From positions 1 through 64,000 of the forward strand of contig CAKSEC010000009.1 in assembly GCA_934446355.1 (NCBI GenBank): a stretch of 64,000 bases of DNA. The letters are read 5' to 3'. Positions 34,941 through 43,063 of the stretch are shown piece by piece. The notes under the pieces are model-generated. The model was not told the origin of the DNA, made no database searches, and saw nothing but the letters and a program-made list of their open reading frames with translations. This stretch comes from an uncultured Oscillospiraceae bacterium. GTDB lineage: Bacteria; Bacillota; Clostridia; Oscillospirales; Ruminococcaceae. Position 1 is the first letter of the stretch, and each line of letters begins with the position of its first letter. The translations under genes were made by a program, and so were the position numbers.

Positions 34941-35057
34941 AAAGTCTACGACCAGACTGGCGAGAAGCCCTCAGATTCTAGGAACCCGCATAACGACTAG
35001 GCTTTGTGCCTGTCGTTATGCGGGTGACGACGAAGATGAGGGTTTATCGACAGTCTG
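34941..35057 (+). repeat. structured dispersed repeat, copy 1
   Basis: A roughly 117-base element nearly identical to 61390-61507. Nested pairings are visible: outer CAGACTG / CAGTCTG, middle CCCTCA / TGAGGG, and a long inner hairpin CCCGCATAACGAC / GTCGTTATGCGGG capped by AGGC TTTGT GCCT. In copy 2 the inner stem reads GCACTGCGAC / GTCGCAGTGC, so the changes are compensatory. It lies between 20-base direct repeats of a terminator. It could be a structured RNA, a small non-autonomous mobile element (MITE/REP type), or both. Confidence 0.8.
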
Positions 35058-35086
35058 ATGGAGGGGTCAAGCCCCTCTATTTTGTT
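35058..35086 (+). terminator. second copy of the terminator hairpin, with U-tract
   Basis: The same 20 bases as 34906-34925 recur, here followed by TATTTTGTTTATT, which gives a working terminator with stem GAGGGG / CCCCTC. Confidence 0.7.
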
Positions 35087-35097
35087 TATTGACAGTC

Positions 35098-35721
35098 TTA
35101 TTTTATACGAACTCCGCAGTAAAAGTTTTTCGTGTAATACGACGTGGTGATGTCGACCTCTTTGACCTGAGTTCCGGGCATAAGGCAGGCAAGCATTTTG
35201 CCATCGCCGATGTATATTCCCCCGAACTCCGCCTGAGTACCGCTCTCGGAGAAGAACACCAGATCGCCGCGTGAAAGCTCGGCGTATTCAAGCGATGTTC
35301 CCATCTGGGACTGTGCCGCAACTCCTCTCGGACAGGTGATGTAGCCGTTCTCACGAAGCACATAATAAATGTACCCGCTGTTGTCGAAGCCCGTGGAGGG
35401 CGATTCCCCGCCGTCGGCGAAATCAGTGCCGATGAGCGAGCCTGCAAGCGATATTATGTCGCCTATGGTCTGCTCGTCCGTTTCGTCAGGCTCAGGCTCT
35501 GATGACTGAGCCTGCGTCGTTGTCTGCTCAGGAAGCGTGACCGGCTCAGACGAGGTGTCAGGCACTGACGGCTCAGTATCCTGACTGGTCTCAGAGGTCT
35601 GCTGACCGACCGTCTGCGAACTTTCTTCTCCCTTTCCGCCTGTGCTGACGGCTATGCTGATTATGATAACGGCGATGCTGATGAGCGTCACCACTATAAT
35701 AAGTATAATGTTGTTCTTCAA
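35098..35721 (-). CDS. NlpC/P60-fold protein lacking catalytic Cys and His
   Basis: A 207-residue membrane-anchored protein: one transmembrane helix (residues 4-26), a Ser/Thr/Glu/Pro linker to about 82, then an NlpC/P60 fold. The usual FDCSGF is FDNSGY (Asn114 for the catalytic Cys) and the usual HVGIYIG is FGGIYIG (Phe166 for the catalytic His), while the fold landmarks RGDLVFF and GGIYIGDGKML are kept. It therefore should not cleave peptidoglycan but might bind it. The start is TTG at 35721 after a GGCGGTG site. Monocistronic. Confidence 0.8.
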   Translation of the reverse strand: MKNNIILIIVVTLISIAVIIISIAVSTGGKGEESSQTVGQQTSETSQDTEPSVPDTSSEPVTLPEQTTTQAQSSEPEPDETDEQTIGDIISLAGSLIGTDFADGGESPSTGFDNSGYIYYVLRENGYITCPRGVAAQSQMGTSLEYAELSRGDLVFFSESGTQAEFGGIYIGDGKMLACLMPGTQVKEVDITTSYYTKNFYCGVRIK

Positions 35722-35763
35722 TAAAAGTACACCGCCTTTCTGCTATATGCACTTACCTATTTT

Positions 35764-35793
35764 ATTATACTACAATCCCGCATATAAATTCAA
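35764..35793 (-). promoter_or_regulatory. promoter of the NlpC/P60-like gene
   Basis: Minus-strand TTGAAT (35793-35788), 18-base spacer, TATAAT (35769-35764). Confidence 0.7.
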
Positions 35794-35847
35794 GAGGATT
35801 TTGGTTACAATATTCTTACAATTTGGTTACAAGCTGTGCTTTTTCGA

Positions 35848-35884
35848 TAAAAAATCAGGGCGCAATAAATCTTACTGCGCCCTG
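35848..35884 (-). terminator. terminator of the DUF3793-flavodoxin operon
   Basis: A 9-base perfect stem, CAGGGCGCA (35856-35864) with TGCGCCCTG (35876-35884), followed on the minus strand by a T-rich run. Confidence 0.85.
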
Positions 35885-35900
35885 AATATCACTTATCAAA

Positions 35901-36314
35901 TCACTGACCAGACTTCAGCTGCTCGCCCAGCTTTTTGCAGTCTGCAAGGGCTGCGTCGTCGGGGGCTTCGTTCACGATAAGACCCTCGTCGTTCACGAGC
36001 ACTGCGCCGTCTTTCTTTACTCGCTCAGCCCATTCACGCATCCATTCGCCGTCGCCCCAGCCGTATGAGCCGAACAGAGCCACACGCTTTCCGGACAGAC
36101 TGCCCTCTATTCCGCTGAAGAACGGCTCGAACTCGCCTTCCTCCAGATTCTCTGCGCCCATTGCGGGGCAGCCGAATGCGAATGCGTCATAATCCGCTGC
36201 GCTGCCCGAAAAATCGGACACGGCGAAAAGTTCGGCTTCTGCGCCCTCTGCAACGGCCTTTGCCATTGCCTCTGTATTGCCTGTTCCGCTCCAGTAAATA
36301 ACTGCTGTTTTCAT
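35901..36314 (-). CDS. flavodoxin
   Basis: A 137-residue flavodoxin with FMN phosphate-binding loop WSGTGNTEAMA (residues 9-19) and the isoalloxazine-flanking segments FGCPAMGAENLEE and FGSYGWGDGEWM. Flavodoxins replace ferredoxin as electron carriers when iron is scarce. The gene follows the DUF3793 gene by 64 bases on the same strand, with an AGGAGG site, and shares its promoter with two palindromic operators, which fits iron-dependent expression. Confidence 0.92.
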   Translation of the reverse strand: MKTAVIYWSGTGNTEAMAKAVAEGAEAELFAVSDFSGSAADYDAFAFGCPAMGAENLEEGEFEPFFSGIEGSLSGKRVALFGSYGWGDGEWMREWAERVKKDGAVLVNDEGLIVNEAPDDAALADCKKLGEQLKSGQ

Positions 36315-36378
36315 AGTGAACCTCCTGTAGAATATTGCTGCCCTGATGTATTCTAAATGCGAATCATCAGTGGCTTGA

Positions 36379-36957
36379 TCACGAAATCATCAGGGCGTTG
36401 TAAAGGTCCTCGCCCTGTTCCAGTCTGCCGCAGAGGTATTCCCTGCAGCTGTCGAACTGCGCAAACCGCCTGCGTGCTTTCTCCACCGAGCCGTAGACCT
36501 TCCAACAGCCGCACAGCTTATAGTTGCAGCCGCCGTTCTCCACAAAACCACGAACGTCCTCTGCGGGATAATCAAGGAATATGCCTATCTCATGCGGGAA
36601 ATCGCCGCAGTGCGTGCGCTGAGCCAGCCGTTCAAGGCAATCTTCCAGCGTCATATCACCGGTATAGCCGTACTCGCTCAGCAGCTCACGGTTTTCAGCC
36701 TGAGCAAGTCTGCGCCGAAGCAGGCGTTCATTATATACCAGTATCAGCGATCGTCCCTTGCAGGCGCACTCGTCGCTGAGCACGCGCATTCTCAGCCCCT
36801 TTGCTGCGGCACGGCGGTTGAATCTGCGAGCGTTTCCGCTGATGTCAAATTCGCTTTTGGACAGCGACACAAGACTGGCGCACTTCACGCCCAGCAGAGA
36901 TGGCGCAGTATGGAAAGCAAGCTTGCGCTCGAATCGTCTGCATTCTTCTTTTGACAT
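36379..36957 (-). CDS. DUF3793 family protein
   Basis: A 192-residue soluble protein recognised as DUF3793: FHTAPSLLGVKCASL near the N-terminus, then HEIGIFLDYPAEDVRGF and NYKLCGCWKVYG. Several cysteines (CAC, CGC, CREYLCG) suggest a metal or redox role, but the function is unknown. The family is often encoded next to flavodoxins in Clostridia, as here. It is the first gene of the pair. Confidence 0.85.
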   Translation of the reverse strand: MSKEECRRFERKLAFHTAPSLLGVKCASLVSLSKSEFDISGNARRFNRRAAAKGLRMRVLSDECACKGRSLILVYNERLLRRRLAQAENRELLSEYGYTGDMTLEDCLERLAQRTHCGDFPHEIGIFLDYPAEDVRGFVENGGCNYKLCGCWKVYGSVEKARRRFAQFDSCREYLCGRLEQGEDLYNALMIS

Positions 36958-36991
36958 TGCTCATCACCTTATTGTGTTCAGAATTTGTGAT

Positions 36992-37081
36992 ACTATACCA
37001 TGCCGTTAGTGTACTCTAACCATATGGCATAGGTTCACGGTACGTTTACTCGGTTATGTATGCGGTTAGTTTTCGCTAACC
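36992..37081 (-). promoter_or_regulatory. promoter with two GTTAG-N6-CTAAC palindromic operators
   Basis: Two palindromes share half-sites: GTTAGtgtactCTAAC (37005-37020) and GGTTAGttttcgCTAACC (37064-37081), with centres 60 bases apart. On the minus strand a TATAGT (36997-36992) serves as -10, and the first palindrome covers the -35/spacer region, as expected for repression. The half-site GGTTAG resembles that of DtxR/IdeR-type iron regulators, though the six-base spacing differs. Confidence 0.65.
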
Positions 37082-37261
37082 ACGTATATAATATCACACA
37101 TCATTCGATTTGTCAAGGGGGTAATCACAAAAAAATTCAACGGTCAGGCTGATACGCGAATTGCGCCACACATGAGTTATATCAACCAATTTTAAGTAAA
37201 GCAAGTAACCAAGTATCACAAATTTACTCTGATTTTAGCTAATTTTTTTCTTACTTACTAC

Positions 37262-37290
37262 TTGCATTTTTCAAATCGATATGCTATAAT
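37262..37290 (+). promoter_or_regulatory. promoter of the phosphohexomutase gene
   Basis: TTGCAT (37262-37267), 17-base spacer, TATAAT (37285-37290). Bases 37082-37261 between this and the divergent operator region hold nothing recognisable. Confidence 0.75.
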
Positions 37291-37368
37291 GATTATGGAA
37301 TTTTCTATGGCACCTGCAGTAAATGCAGACCAGAGTATAAATAATTTCTAAATCAGGAGGACACAACT

Positions 37369-39084
37369 ATGGCAGACATTCAGAAGCTTTATGAGCAGTG
37401 GCTCGCAAATGCGACAGCTGACCCCGACCTCAAAAAGGAACTGGAAAGCATTAAGGACGACGAGGACGGCAAGAACGACCGTTTCTATCGTGACCTTGAG
37501 TTCGGCACCGGCGGACTCAGAGGCGTTATCGGCGCAGGCACCAACAGAATGAACGTATACACCGTAAAGAAAGCTACTCAGGGTCTTGCTGAGTATATCC
37601 TCGCAAGCGGTGAGAAAAAGGCTGTCGCAGTGTCCTATGACAGCCGCATAAAGTCTGACTATTTCTCAAAGAGCGCAGCAGAAGTGCTCGCTGCAAACGG
37701 CATAAAGGTACATATCTACAAGGAACTAATGCCTACCCCCATGCTGTCATGGGCAGTTCGTGCGCTTGACTGCGGCGCAGGTATTATGGTCACCGCAAGC
37801 CACAACCCCGCTAAGTACAACGGCTATAAGGTTTACGGAAACGACGGCTGCCAGCTTACTCTTGAAGCAGCCGAGGCAGTTCTCGCAAAGATAAACAACA
37901 TCGACATCTTCAGCGGCATCAAGTCCGTTGACTTCGACAAGGCTGTTGCAGACGGTATGATAAGCTTCATCGGCGACGACGTAATCGACGCATACCTTGC
38001 AAAGGTAAAGGAGCAGGGTCTGCATACCGACCTCGTTGCTTCAAGCGGTCTTAAGGTCGTTTACACTCCCCTCAACGGTACCGGAAACAAGCCCGTTCGC
38101 CGTATCCTTAAGGAGATCGGTATAAAGGACGTTGTTGTAGTTCCTGAGCAGGAGAACCCTGACGGAAACTTCCCCACCTGCCCCTATCCGAACCCTGAGA
38201 TAAAGGAAGCGCTCGCCGTAGGTCTGAAGCTTTGCGAAAAGGAGAAGCCCGACCTGCTGCTCGCAACTGACCCTGACTGCGACCGTGTAGGTATCGCAGT
38301 ACCCGACGGCGACCACTACGAACTGTTCACCGGCAACGAAGTCGGCGCACTTCTGCTTGAATATATCTGCAAGGAGCGTATCGCACTTGGCACAATGCCC
38401 AAGGACCCTGTTGCAGTTAAGACTATCGTTACCACCGACATCACAAAGGCTATCTGCGCAAAGTACGGCGTGGAACTGCGTGAAGTGCTCACCGGCTTCA
38501 AGTTCATCGGCGAGCAGATCGGCTTCCTTGAGGCAAAGGGCGAGGAGAACCGCTATATCTTCGGCTTTGAGGAAAGCTACGGCTATCTGGCTGGCGGCTA
38601 TGTTCGTGATAAGGACGCCGTTGTCGCTTCAATGCTCATCTGCGAGATGGCTGCATTCTACCGCACAAAGGGTATCTCCCTTATCGAGGCAAGAAAGAGA
38701 ATGTACGCTGAATACGGCGTTTACTACAACAAGCTGGAGAACTTCACCTGCGAGGGCGCAAGCGGCATGGAACGCATGAGCGAGATCATGTCCGACCTCA
38801 GAAAGAACGGTCCGAAGTCCATCGGCGGTCTTAAGGTAGAGGCAGTTGCCGACTATGAGGCTTCCGCAAAGACCTACACCGACGGCAAGACCGAGCAGAT
38901 CACCCTGCCGAAGTCCAACGTTATTACATTCTTCCTTGAGGATAATGCAAGCGTTGTTATCAGACCCTCCGGCACTGAGCCCAAGATCAAGGTTTACTAC
39001 ACCACAAAGGGCGCAGAAAAGGCTGACGCAGTCGCTCTGCAGGAAAAGATGTCCGCTGACTTCACAAAGGTTCTCGGCTTCTGA
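37369..39084 (+). CDS. phosphoglucomutase/phosphomannomutase (alpha-D-phosphohexomutase)
   Basis: A 571-residue enzyme that interconverts hexose 1- and 6-phosphates. All four family landmarks are present: the phosphoserine loop TASHNPAKYNGYKVYG (about residue 143), the magnesium loop ATDPDCDRVGIA, the sugar-specificity loop GFEESYGYLAG, and the phosphate-binding loop RPSGTEPKIKVY. The GFEES form is typical of the phosphoglucomutase-like branch. It would channel glucose or mannose phosphates from polysaccharide breakdown. The start follows an AGGAGGA site; codon use suggests high expression. Confidence 0.95.
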   Translation: MADIQKLYEQWLANATADPDLKKELESIKDDEDGKNDRFYRDLEFGTGGLRGVIGAGTNRMNVYTVKKATQGLAEYILASGEKKAVAVSYDSRIKSDYFSKSAAEVLAANGIKVHIYKELMPTPMLSWAVRALDCGAGIMVTASHNPAKYNGYKVYGNDGCQLTLEAAEAVLAKINNIDIFSGIKSVDFDKAVADGMISFIGDDVIDAYLAKVKEQGLHTDLVASSGLKVVYTPLNGTGNKPVRRILKEIGIKDVVVVPEQENPDGNFPTCPYPNPEIKEALAVGLKLCEKEKPDLLLATDPDCDRVGIAVPDGDHYELFTGNEVGALLLEYICKERIALGTMPKDPVAVKTIVTTDITKAICAKYGVELREVLTGFKFIGEQIGFLEAKGEENRYIFGFEESYGYLAGGYVRDKDAVVASMLICEMAAFYRTKGISLIEARKRMYAEYGVYYNKLENFTCEGASGMERMSEIMSDLRKNGPKSIGGLKVEAVADYEASAKTYTDGKTEQITLPKSNVITFFLEDNASVVIRPSGTEPKIKVYYTTKGAEKADAVALQEKMSADFTKVLGF

Positions 39085-39124
39085 TATATGATACAAAAAA
39101 TTTCAGAAAATTTCTGAAAACCCC

Positions 39125-39238
39125 TTGAAATTTCTGAAAAAGTGTGTTATACTGTATACTTGTAATGACTATGTCAAGGTCTGAACCGCTGACGGTAAGC
39201 AAATCAGGGTTTGACATATACGGATTGAGGTGAAATTC
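39125..39238 (+). promoter_or_regulatory. promoter and leader of rpmE
   Basis: TTGAAA (39125-39130), 17-base spacer, TATACT (39148-39153), then an 85-base leader. Autoregulatory leaders are known for bL31 genes in Firmicutes; whether this leader folds that way was not tested. Confidence 0.6.
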
Positions 39239-39442
39239 ATGAAGGAAGGTATCCACCCCGCATACGAGGCTACTGTTATCAGATGTGCCTGCGGAAACGA
39301 GATCCCTACACGCTCTACAAAGAAGGACATCAGAGTGGAAATTTGTTCAAAGTGCCACCCGTTCTTCACTGGCAAGCAGAAGCTGGTTGACTCCGGCGGA
39401 CGTGTTGACAGATTCAAGAAGCGTTACAACATGGGCAAGTAA
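39239..39442 (+). CDS. rpmE: 50S ribosomal protein bL31, zinc-binding (C+) type
   Basis: A 67-residue ribosomal protein: MKEGIHPAYEATVIRCACGN, and CSKCHPF with the paired cysteines (CAC and CSKC) of the zinc-binding form, ending RFKKRYNMG. The ATG at 39239 is chosen; the GTG at 39230 overlaps the GAGGTG Shine-Dalgarno sequence. It has its own promoter and a strong terminator. Zinc-binding L31 is a zinc reservoir in other Firmicutes, relevant because CobW-type zinc proteins are encoded in the same window. Confidence 0.96.
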   Translation: MKEGIHPAYEATVIRCACGNEIPTRSTKKDIRVEICSKCHPFFTGKQKLVDSGGRVDRFKKRYNMGK

Positions 39443-39485
39443 TCAGGCAGCACTGCACATCTGTGCATAATGTCAAAAAGCACTT

Positions 39486-39521
39486 AAAAACACACGCTCG
39501 AATATTCCTGCGTGTGTTTTT
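39486..39521 (+). terminator. terminator of rpmE
   Basis: A 12-base perfect stem, AAAAACACACGC (39486-39497) with GCGTGTGTTTTT (39510-39521). Confidence 0.9.
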
Positions 39522-39539
39522 GCGTTTACGGAGGGTACT

Positions 39540-40160
39540 ATGGGCTACAAGACTATCGCCGGCCGCTGTGAAGCAAGATTCATAGAAAAACGGTCTGAAT
39601 TTATAGGCTACCTCTGCCCTGTCACGACCGAGGAACAGGCGGCTGCGTTCATTGAGGAGATACGCTCGATGCACCGGAAAGCAACGCACAACTGCTACGC
39701 CTATATCCTCAGGGAAAACAACACAGCCCGCCACTCCGACGACGGAGAGCCGGGAGGGACTGCCGGCGTGCCTATTTACGAGGTGCTGCGCCGTGAGGGT
39801 CTGACCGACGTATGCTGCGTAGTCACCCGCTATTTCGGGGGTATCCTGCTTGGCGCAGGCGGGCTTGTGCGTGCCTATACACGGGGCGCGAAGGACGCCG
39901 TGGACGCTGCGCAGATAAAGTGCATGGCTTCTGCTGCGAAGCTTGTCGTGACGGTGGATTACGGCAACTACGGCAGGCTGGCGCAGGTTTTTGCAGACCA
40001 TGACGCCCGTGTCACCGACGAAAGCTTCGAGGACAACGTTAAGATAACGCTTTACGTTCATGAGGAGGACGCACCGACTCTGCGTGACAAGCTTATCGAC
40101 CTGTGCAGCGGTAACATTTCTGTTGAAGTTGCACAAATTGTCGAATACGATTTTGCGTAA
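39540..40160 (+). CDS. YigZ/IMPACT family protein (UPF0029)
   Basis: A 206-residue protein with an N-terminal UPF0029/IMPACT domain: KRSEFIGYLCPV, ATHNCYAYIL, HSDDGEPGGTAG, then VTRYFGGILLGAGGLVRAYT. A C-terminal DUF1949-like domain follows from about residue 130. The family is conserved across all domains of life; in bacteria the role is unclear. A GGAGGG site lies just before the ATG. Confidence 0.93.
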   Translation: MGYKTIAGRCEARFIEKRSEFIGYLCPVTTEEQAAAFIEEIRSMHRKATHNCYAYILRENNTARHSDDGEPGGTAGVPIYEVLRREGLTDVCCVVTRYFGGILLGAGGLVRAYTRGAKDAVDAAQIKCMASAAKLVVTVDYGNYGRLAQVFADHDARVTDESFEDNVKITLYVHEEDAPTLRDKLIDLCSGNISVEVAQIVEYDFA

Positions 40161-40260
40161 TATTCACAAAAATTGATTTTTCTAAAAGGTGTCCAGCCAA
40201 AAAAATCTGTATATTAATCAGAGGGCAAAAAAGACAATATACGGAGAAAGGGGTCGGACT

Positions 40261-41283
40261 ATGTTACCAAGAGAGCGCACCATGCACAACGAAACGCTGA
40301 TACTCAGCGAGTTTGCCTGCAAGGCTGCTGATTCAAAAGGCAGAAACCGCCCCGAAAAGCCGGACGATTTCCGCACCGACTTTCAGCGTGACAGGGACAG
40401 GATAATCCACTGCAACGCATTCCGCAGGCTAAAGCACAAAACGCAGGTGTTCCTGATACCGCATTCCGATCACTACCGCACACGGCTGACCCACACGCTT
40501 GAGGTAAGCCAGATCTCCCGCACGGTCGCACGTGCGCTTGGTCTGAACGAGGACCTGACCGAAGCCATCGCTCTGGGTCACGACCTTGGGCACACTCCGT
40601 TCGGGCATGACGGCGAGCGTGTGCTGGCTGCGCTTATGCCAAATGGATTTGCGCACAATATTCAGGGGAAAAGGGTCGTGGAATACATCGAAAAGGACGG
40701 CGCAGGGCTGAATCTGACCGCCGAGGTCATTGACGGAATAGTCGGTCACACCACGTCGGGCGGCGCAGCAGAGCCTTTCACCCGTGAGGGAATGGTCGTG
40801 CGCTTCTGTGACAAGATAGCGTATATCAATCACGACATTGAGGACGCCATAAGGGGCGGCGTGATAACCAACAAAGACCTGCCCGCAGAGCCCGTGCGTA
40901 TCCTCGGAGCGACAAAATCCCAGCGCATAACCTCGCTCGTGCGCTCGCTGGTGAACGGCGGCGCAGAAAAGATACATATGGACGAGGTAACGCAAAGAGC
41001 GCACGACGAACTTCGTGCGTTCATGTTCGAGCGGGTCTACCGCGCGGGACCTACCGTTGCGGAAAAAGACAAGGCACAGTATATTGTGGACTTCCTTTAC
41101 AAATACTTTATCGATAAGCCGGAAAAAATGCCGGAGCTTTACCTCAGACTTGCTGAACGCTTCGACAAGCCGACCGCCGTGGGCGATTTCATCAGCGGAA
41201 TGACTGACGATTACGCAGTCAACCTGTTCAAGGAAATGTGTATCCCCAAGGGCTGGAACGGCAGCGGCAGCAAGCTGGTATAG
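40261..41283 (+). CDS. dgt: dGTP triphosphohydrolase-like HD-domain protein
   Basis: A 340-residue HD-superfamily enzyme that hydrolyses dNTPs to nucleosides and tripolyphosphate. Metal ligands are visible as RLTHTLEVSQ (first His) and ALGHDLGHTPFGHDGE (His-Asp), with a later Asp in NHDIEDA; FRRLKHKTQVF is a family signature. The ATG at 40261 after GGAGAAAGGGG is chosen over one 24 codons upstream. The gene is the first of a run with dnaG and two rpoD genes, an arrangement common in Clostridia. Confidence 0.92.
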   Translation: MLPRERTMHNETLILSEFACKAADSKGRNRPEKPDDFRTDFQRDRDRIIHCNAFRRLKHKTQVFLIPHSDHYRTRLTHTLEVSQISRTVARALGLNEDLTEAIALGHDLGHTPFGHDGERVLAALMPNGFAHNIQGKRVVEYIEKDGAGLNLTAEVIDGIVGHTTSGGAAEPFTREGMVVRFCDKIAYINHDIEDAIRGGVITNKDLPAEPVRILGATKSQRITSLVRSLVNGGAEKIHMDEVTQRAHDELRAFMFERVYRAGPTVAEKDKAQYIVDFLYKYFIDKPEKMPELYLRLAERFDKPTAVGDFISGMTDDYAVNLFKEMCIPKGWNGSGSKLV

Positions 41284-41311
41284 ATAGCCGGAACGGGATC
41301 GGGGTGAGTGT

Positions 41312-43063
41312 ATGGCGTTACCTGAGGGCTTTCTTCAGGAACTTCGGGACAGCAACGAAATAGTGTCCGTTATTGAAAATTATGTCGACCTGAAGCGGTC
41401 AGGCAGCACATATTCCTGCAAATGCCCGTTTCATTCCGAGCGCACGCCGTCGTTCCACGTCTATCCGAACACGCAGAGTTATTACTGCTTCGGCTGCGGC
41501 GCAGGCGGCGACGTCGTGACGTTTATCCGCTCGATAGAGAATCTCGACTACATCGAAGCGGTCAGGTTTCTGGCGCAGCGTGCAGGGCTTCCTATGCCGG
41601 AGGACAGAAACGACGAATCCGCAAGGAAACGCCAGCGGCTTTACGAAATGAACCGTGAAGCCGGAAAGTTCTTCCACCGGCAGCTTTTCTCTCCTGAGGG
41701 AGCAGACGGCTGGAGATACATCACCGGACGTCAGCTTACCGAGCATACTATACGCCATTTCGGGATAGGATATGCAGTAAAGGACTACCACAAGCTGCAC
41801 TATCATATGCGAAATCTTGGCTTTACTGAGGACGAGCTTGTCGACGGCTCGCTTCTGGTGCGCAACAATAACCGCGTATACGATAAATTTGTCGAGCGTG
41901 TGATGTTCCCGATATTCGACACACGCGGCAATATCATCGCATTCGGCGGCAGGGCGCTTTCGGCGGACGCTCCGGCGAAGTACCTCAACAGCTCTGAAAC
42001 TTACGTTTTCCAGAAGCGTGACAACCTGTTCGCCCTGAACTACGCCAAGAACTCCAAGGCGGACTACTTCATTCTCTGTGAGGGCTACATGGACGTGATA
42101 TCCATGCACCAAGCGGGCTTCGACAGCGCAGTTGCTACGCTCGGTACTGCCATCACGGCGACGCAGGCACGGCTCATCGGGCGCATGGGCAAGGCGGAGG
42201 TCATACTCTCCTACGACTCGGACGGACCGGGTCAGAAAGCCGCTTCACGTGGAATAAACCTGCTCAGCGAGGCGGGAGTAAAGGCACGTGTGCTGCAGAT
42301 GACCGGCGCAAAAGACCCCGACGAATATATCAAGAAATTCGGCGCAGAGGCATTCGCTCACCTCATCGAAAGTTCCGGCGGTGCGATAGATTACGAGATG
42401 GGAAAACTCAGCGCAGGTCTTGACCTCAACAAAGAGGAGGACAGGGCGACTTACCTGAAAAAGGCAGTCGCTTTTCTGGCTCAGATACGCAACACACTTG
42501 AACGTGCCGTGTATATCTCGAAAGCGGCTGAGAACGCCAGAATACCCGCTGAAACGGTGCGCTTCGCCGTGCAGAGCGAAATTTCCCGACAAAGAAAGAA
42601 ATCTGAGCGCGACGAGATGAGAAACATCATTTCTCCGCGAAATACGGACAAAATAAACCCTGAATCGGTGAAACTGCCGAAAGAGGAAAAAGCAGAGCGC
42701 GGCATTCTGTGCTTCGCTTTCAATAATCCGGACAAGCTTGCGTATATCAGAAAAAGCCTGCCGGGCGGCTTCGCAACGGAGTTCAACCGCCGTGTGTTCG
42801 AGTTCATGGAACAGAAATGCAATTCCGGAATGCTCATCACGGGCGGTATGTTCAACGAAGCGTTCTCCACTGAGGAAGTCGGCAGGATATACGGCATACT
42901 AAACGATTTTTCGCAGTTCGCTCATTCTGAGGACGTGCTGAAAGACTATATAACAGTGCTTAACGAGTACCACGAAAGACAGAATCAGAAGGCACCGGGC
43001 AGCCTGTCTGCGGACGAGCTGCTGGCACTGGCACAAAAGCAAAAGGAGAAGATAAGCAAATGA
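41312..43063 (+). CDS. dnaG: DNA primase
   Basis: A 583-residue primase that makes RNA primers at the replication fork. The N-terminal CHC2 zinc finger is visible as CKCPFHSERTPSFHV and YYCFGCGAGGD. The TOPRIM core starts at FILCEGYMDVISMHQAG (catalytic Glu) and contains SYDSDGPGQKAA (Asp pair). The C-terminal helicase-binding domain is present. The stop overlaps the start of rpoD by four bases (ATGA), so translation is coupled. Confidence 0.96.
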   Translation: MALPEGFLQELRDSNEIVSVIENYVDLKRSGSTYSCKCPFHSERTPSFHVYPNTQSYYCFGCGAGGDVVTFIRSIENLDYIEAVRFLAQRAGLPMPEDRNDESARKRQRLYEMNREAGKFFHRQLFSPEGADGWRYITGRQLTEHTIRHFGIGYAVKDYHKLHYHMRNLGFTEDELVDGSLLVRNNNRVYDKFVERVMFPIFDTRGNIIAFGGRALSADAPAKYLNSSETYVFQKRDNLFALNYAKNSKADYFILCEGYMDVISMHQAGFDSAVATLGTAITATQARLIGRMGKAEVILSYDSDGPGQKAASRGINLLSEAGVKARVLQMTGAKDPDEYIKKFGAEAFAHLIESSGGAIDYEMGKLSAGLDLNKEEDRATYLKKAVAFLAQIRNTLERAVYISKAAENARIPAETVRFAVQSEISRQRKKSERDEMRNIISPRNTDKINPESVKLPKEEKAERGILCFAFNNPDKLAYIRKSLPGGFATEFNRRVFEFMEQKCNSGMLITGGMFNEAFSTEEVGRIYGILNDFSQFAHSEDVLKDYITVLNEYHERQNQKAPGSLSADELLALAQKQKEKISK

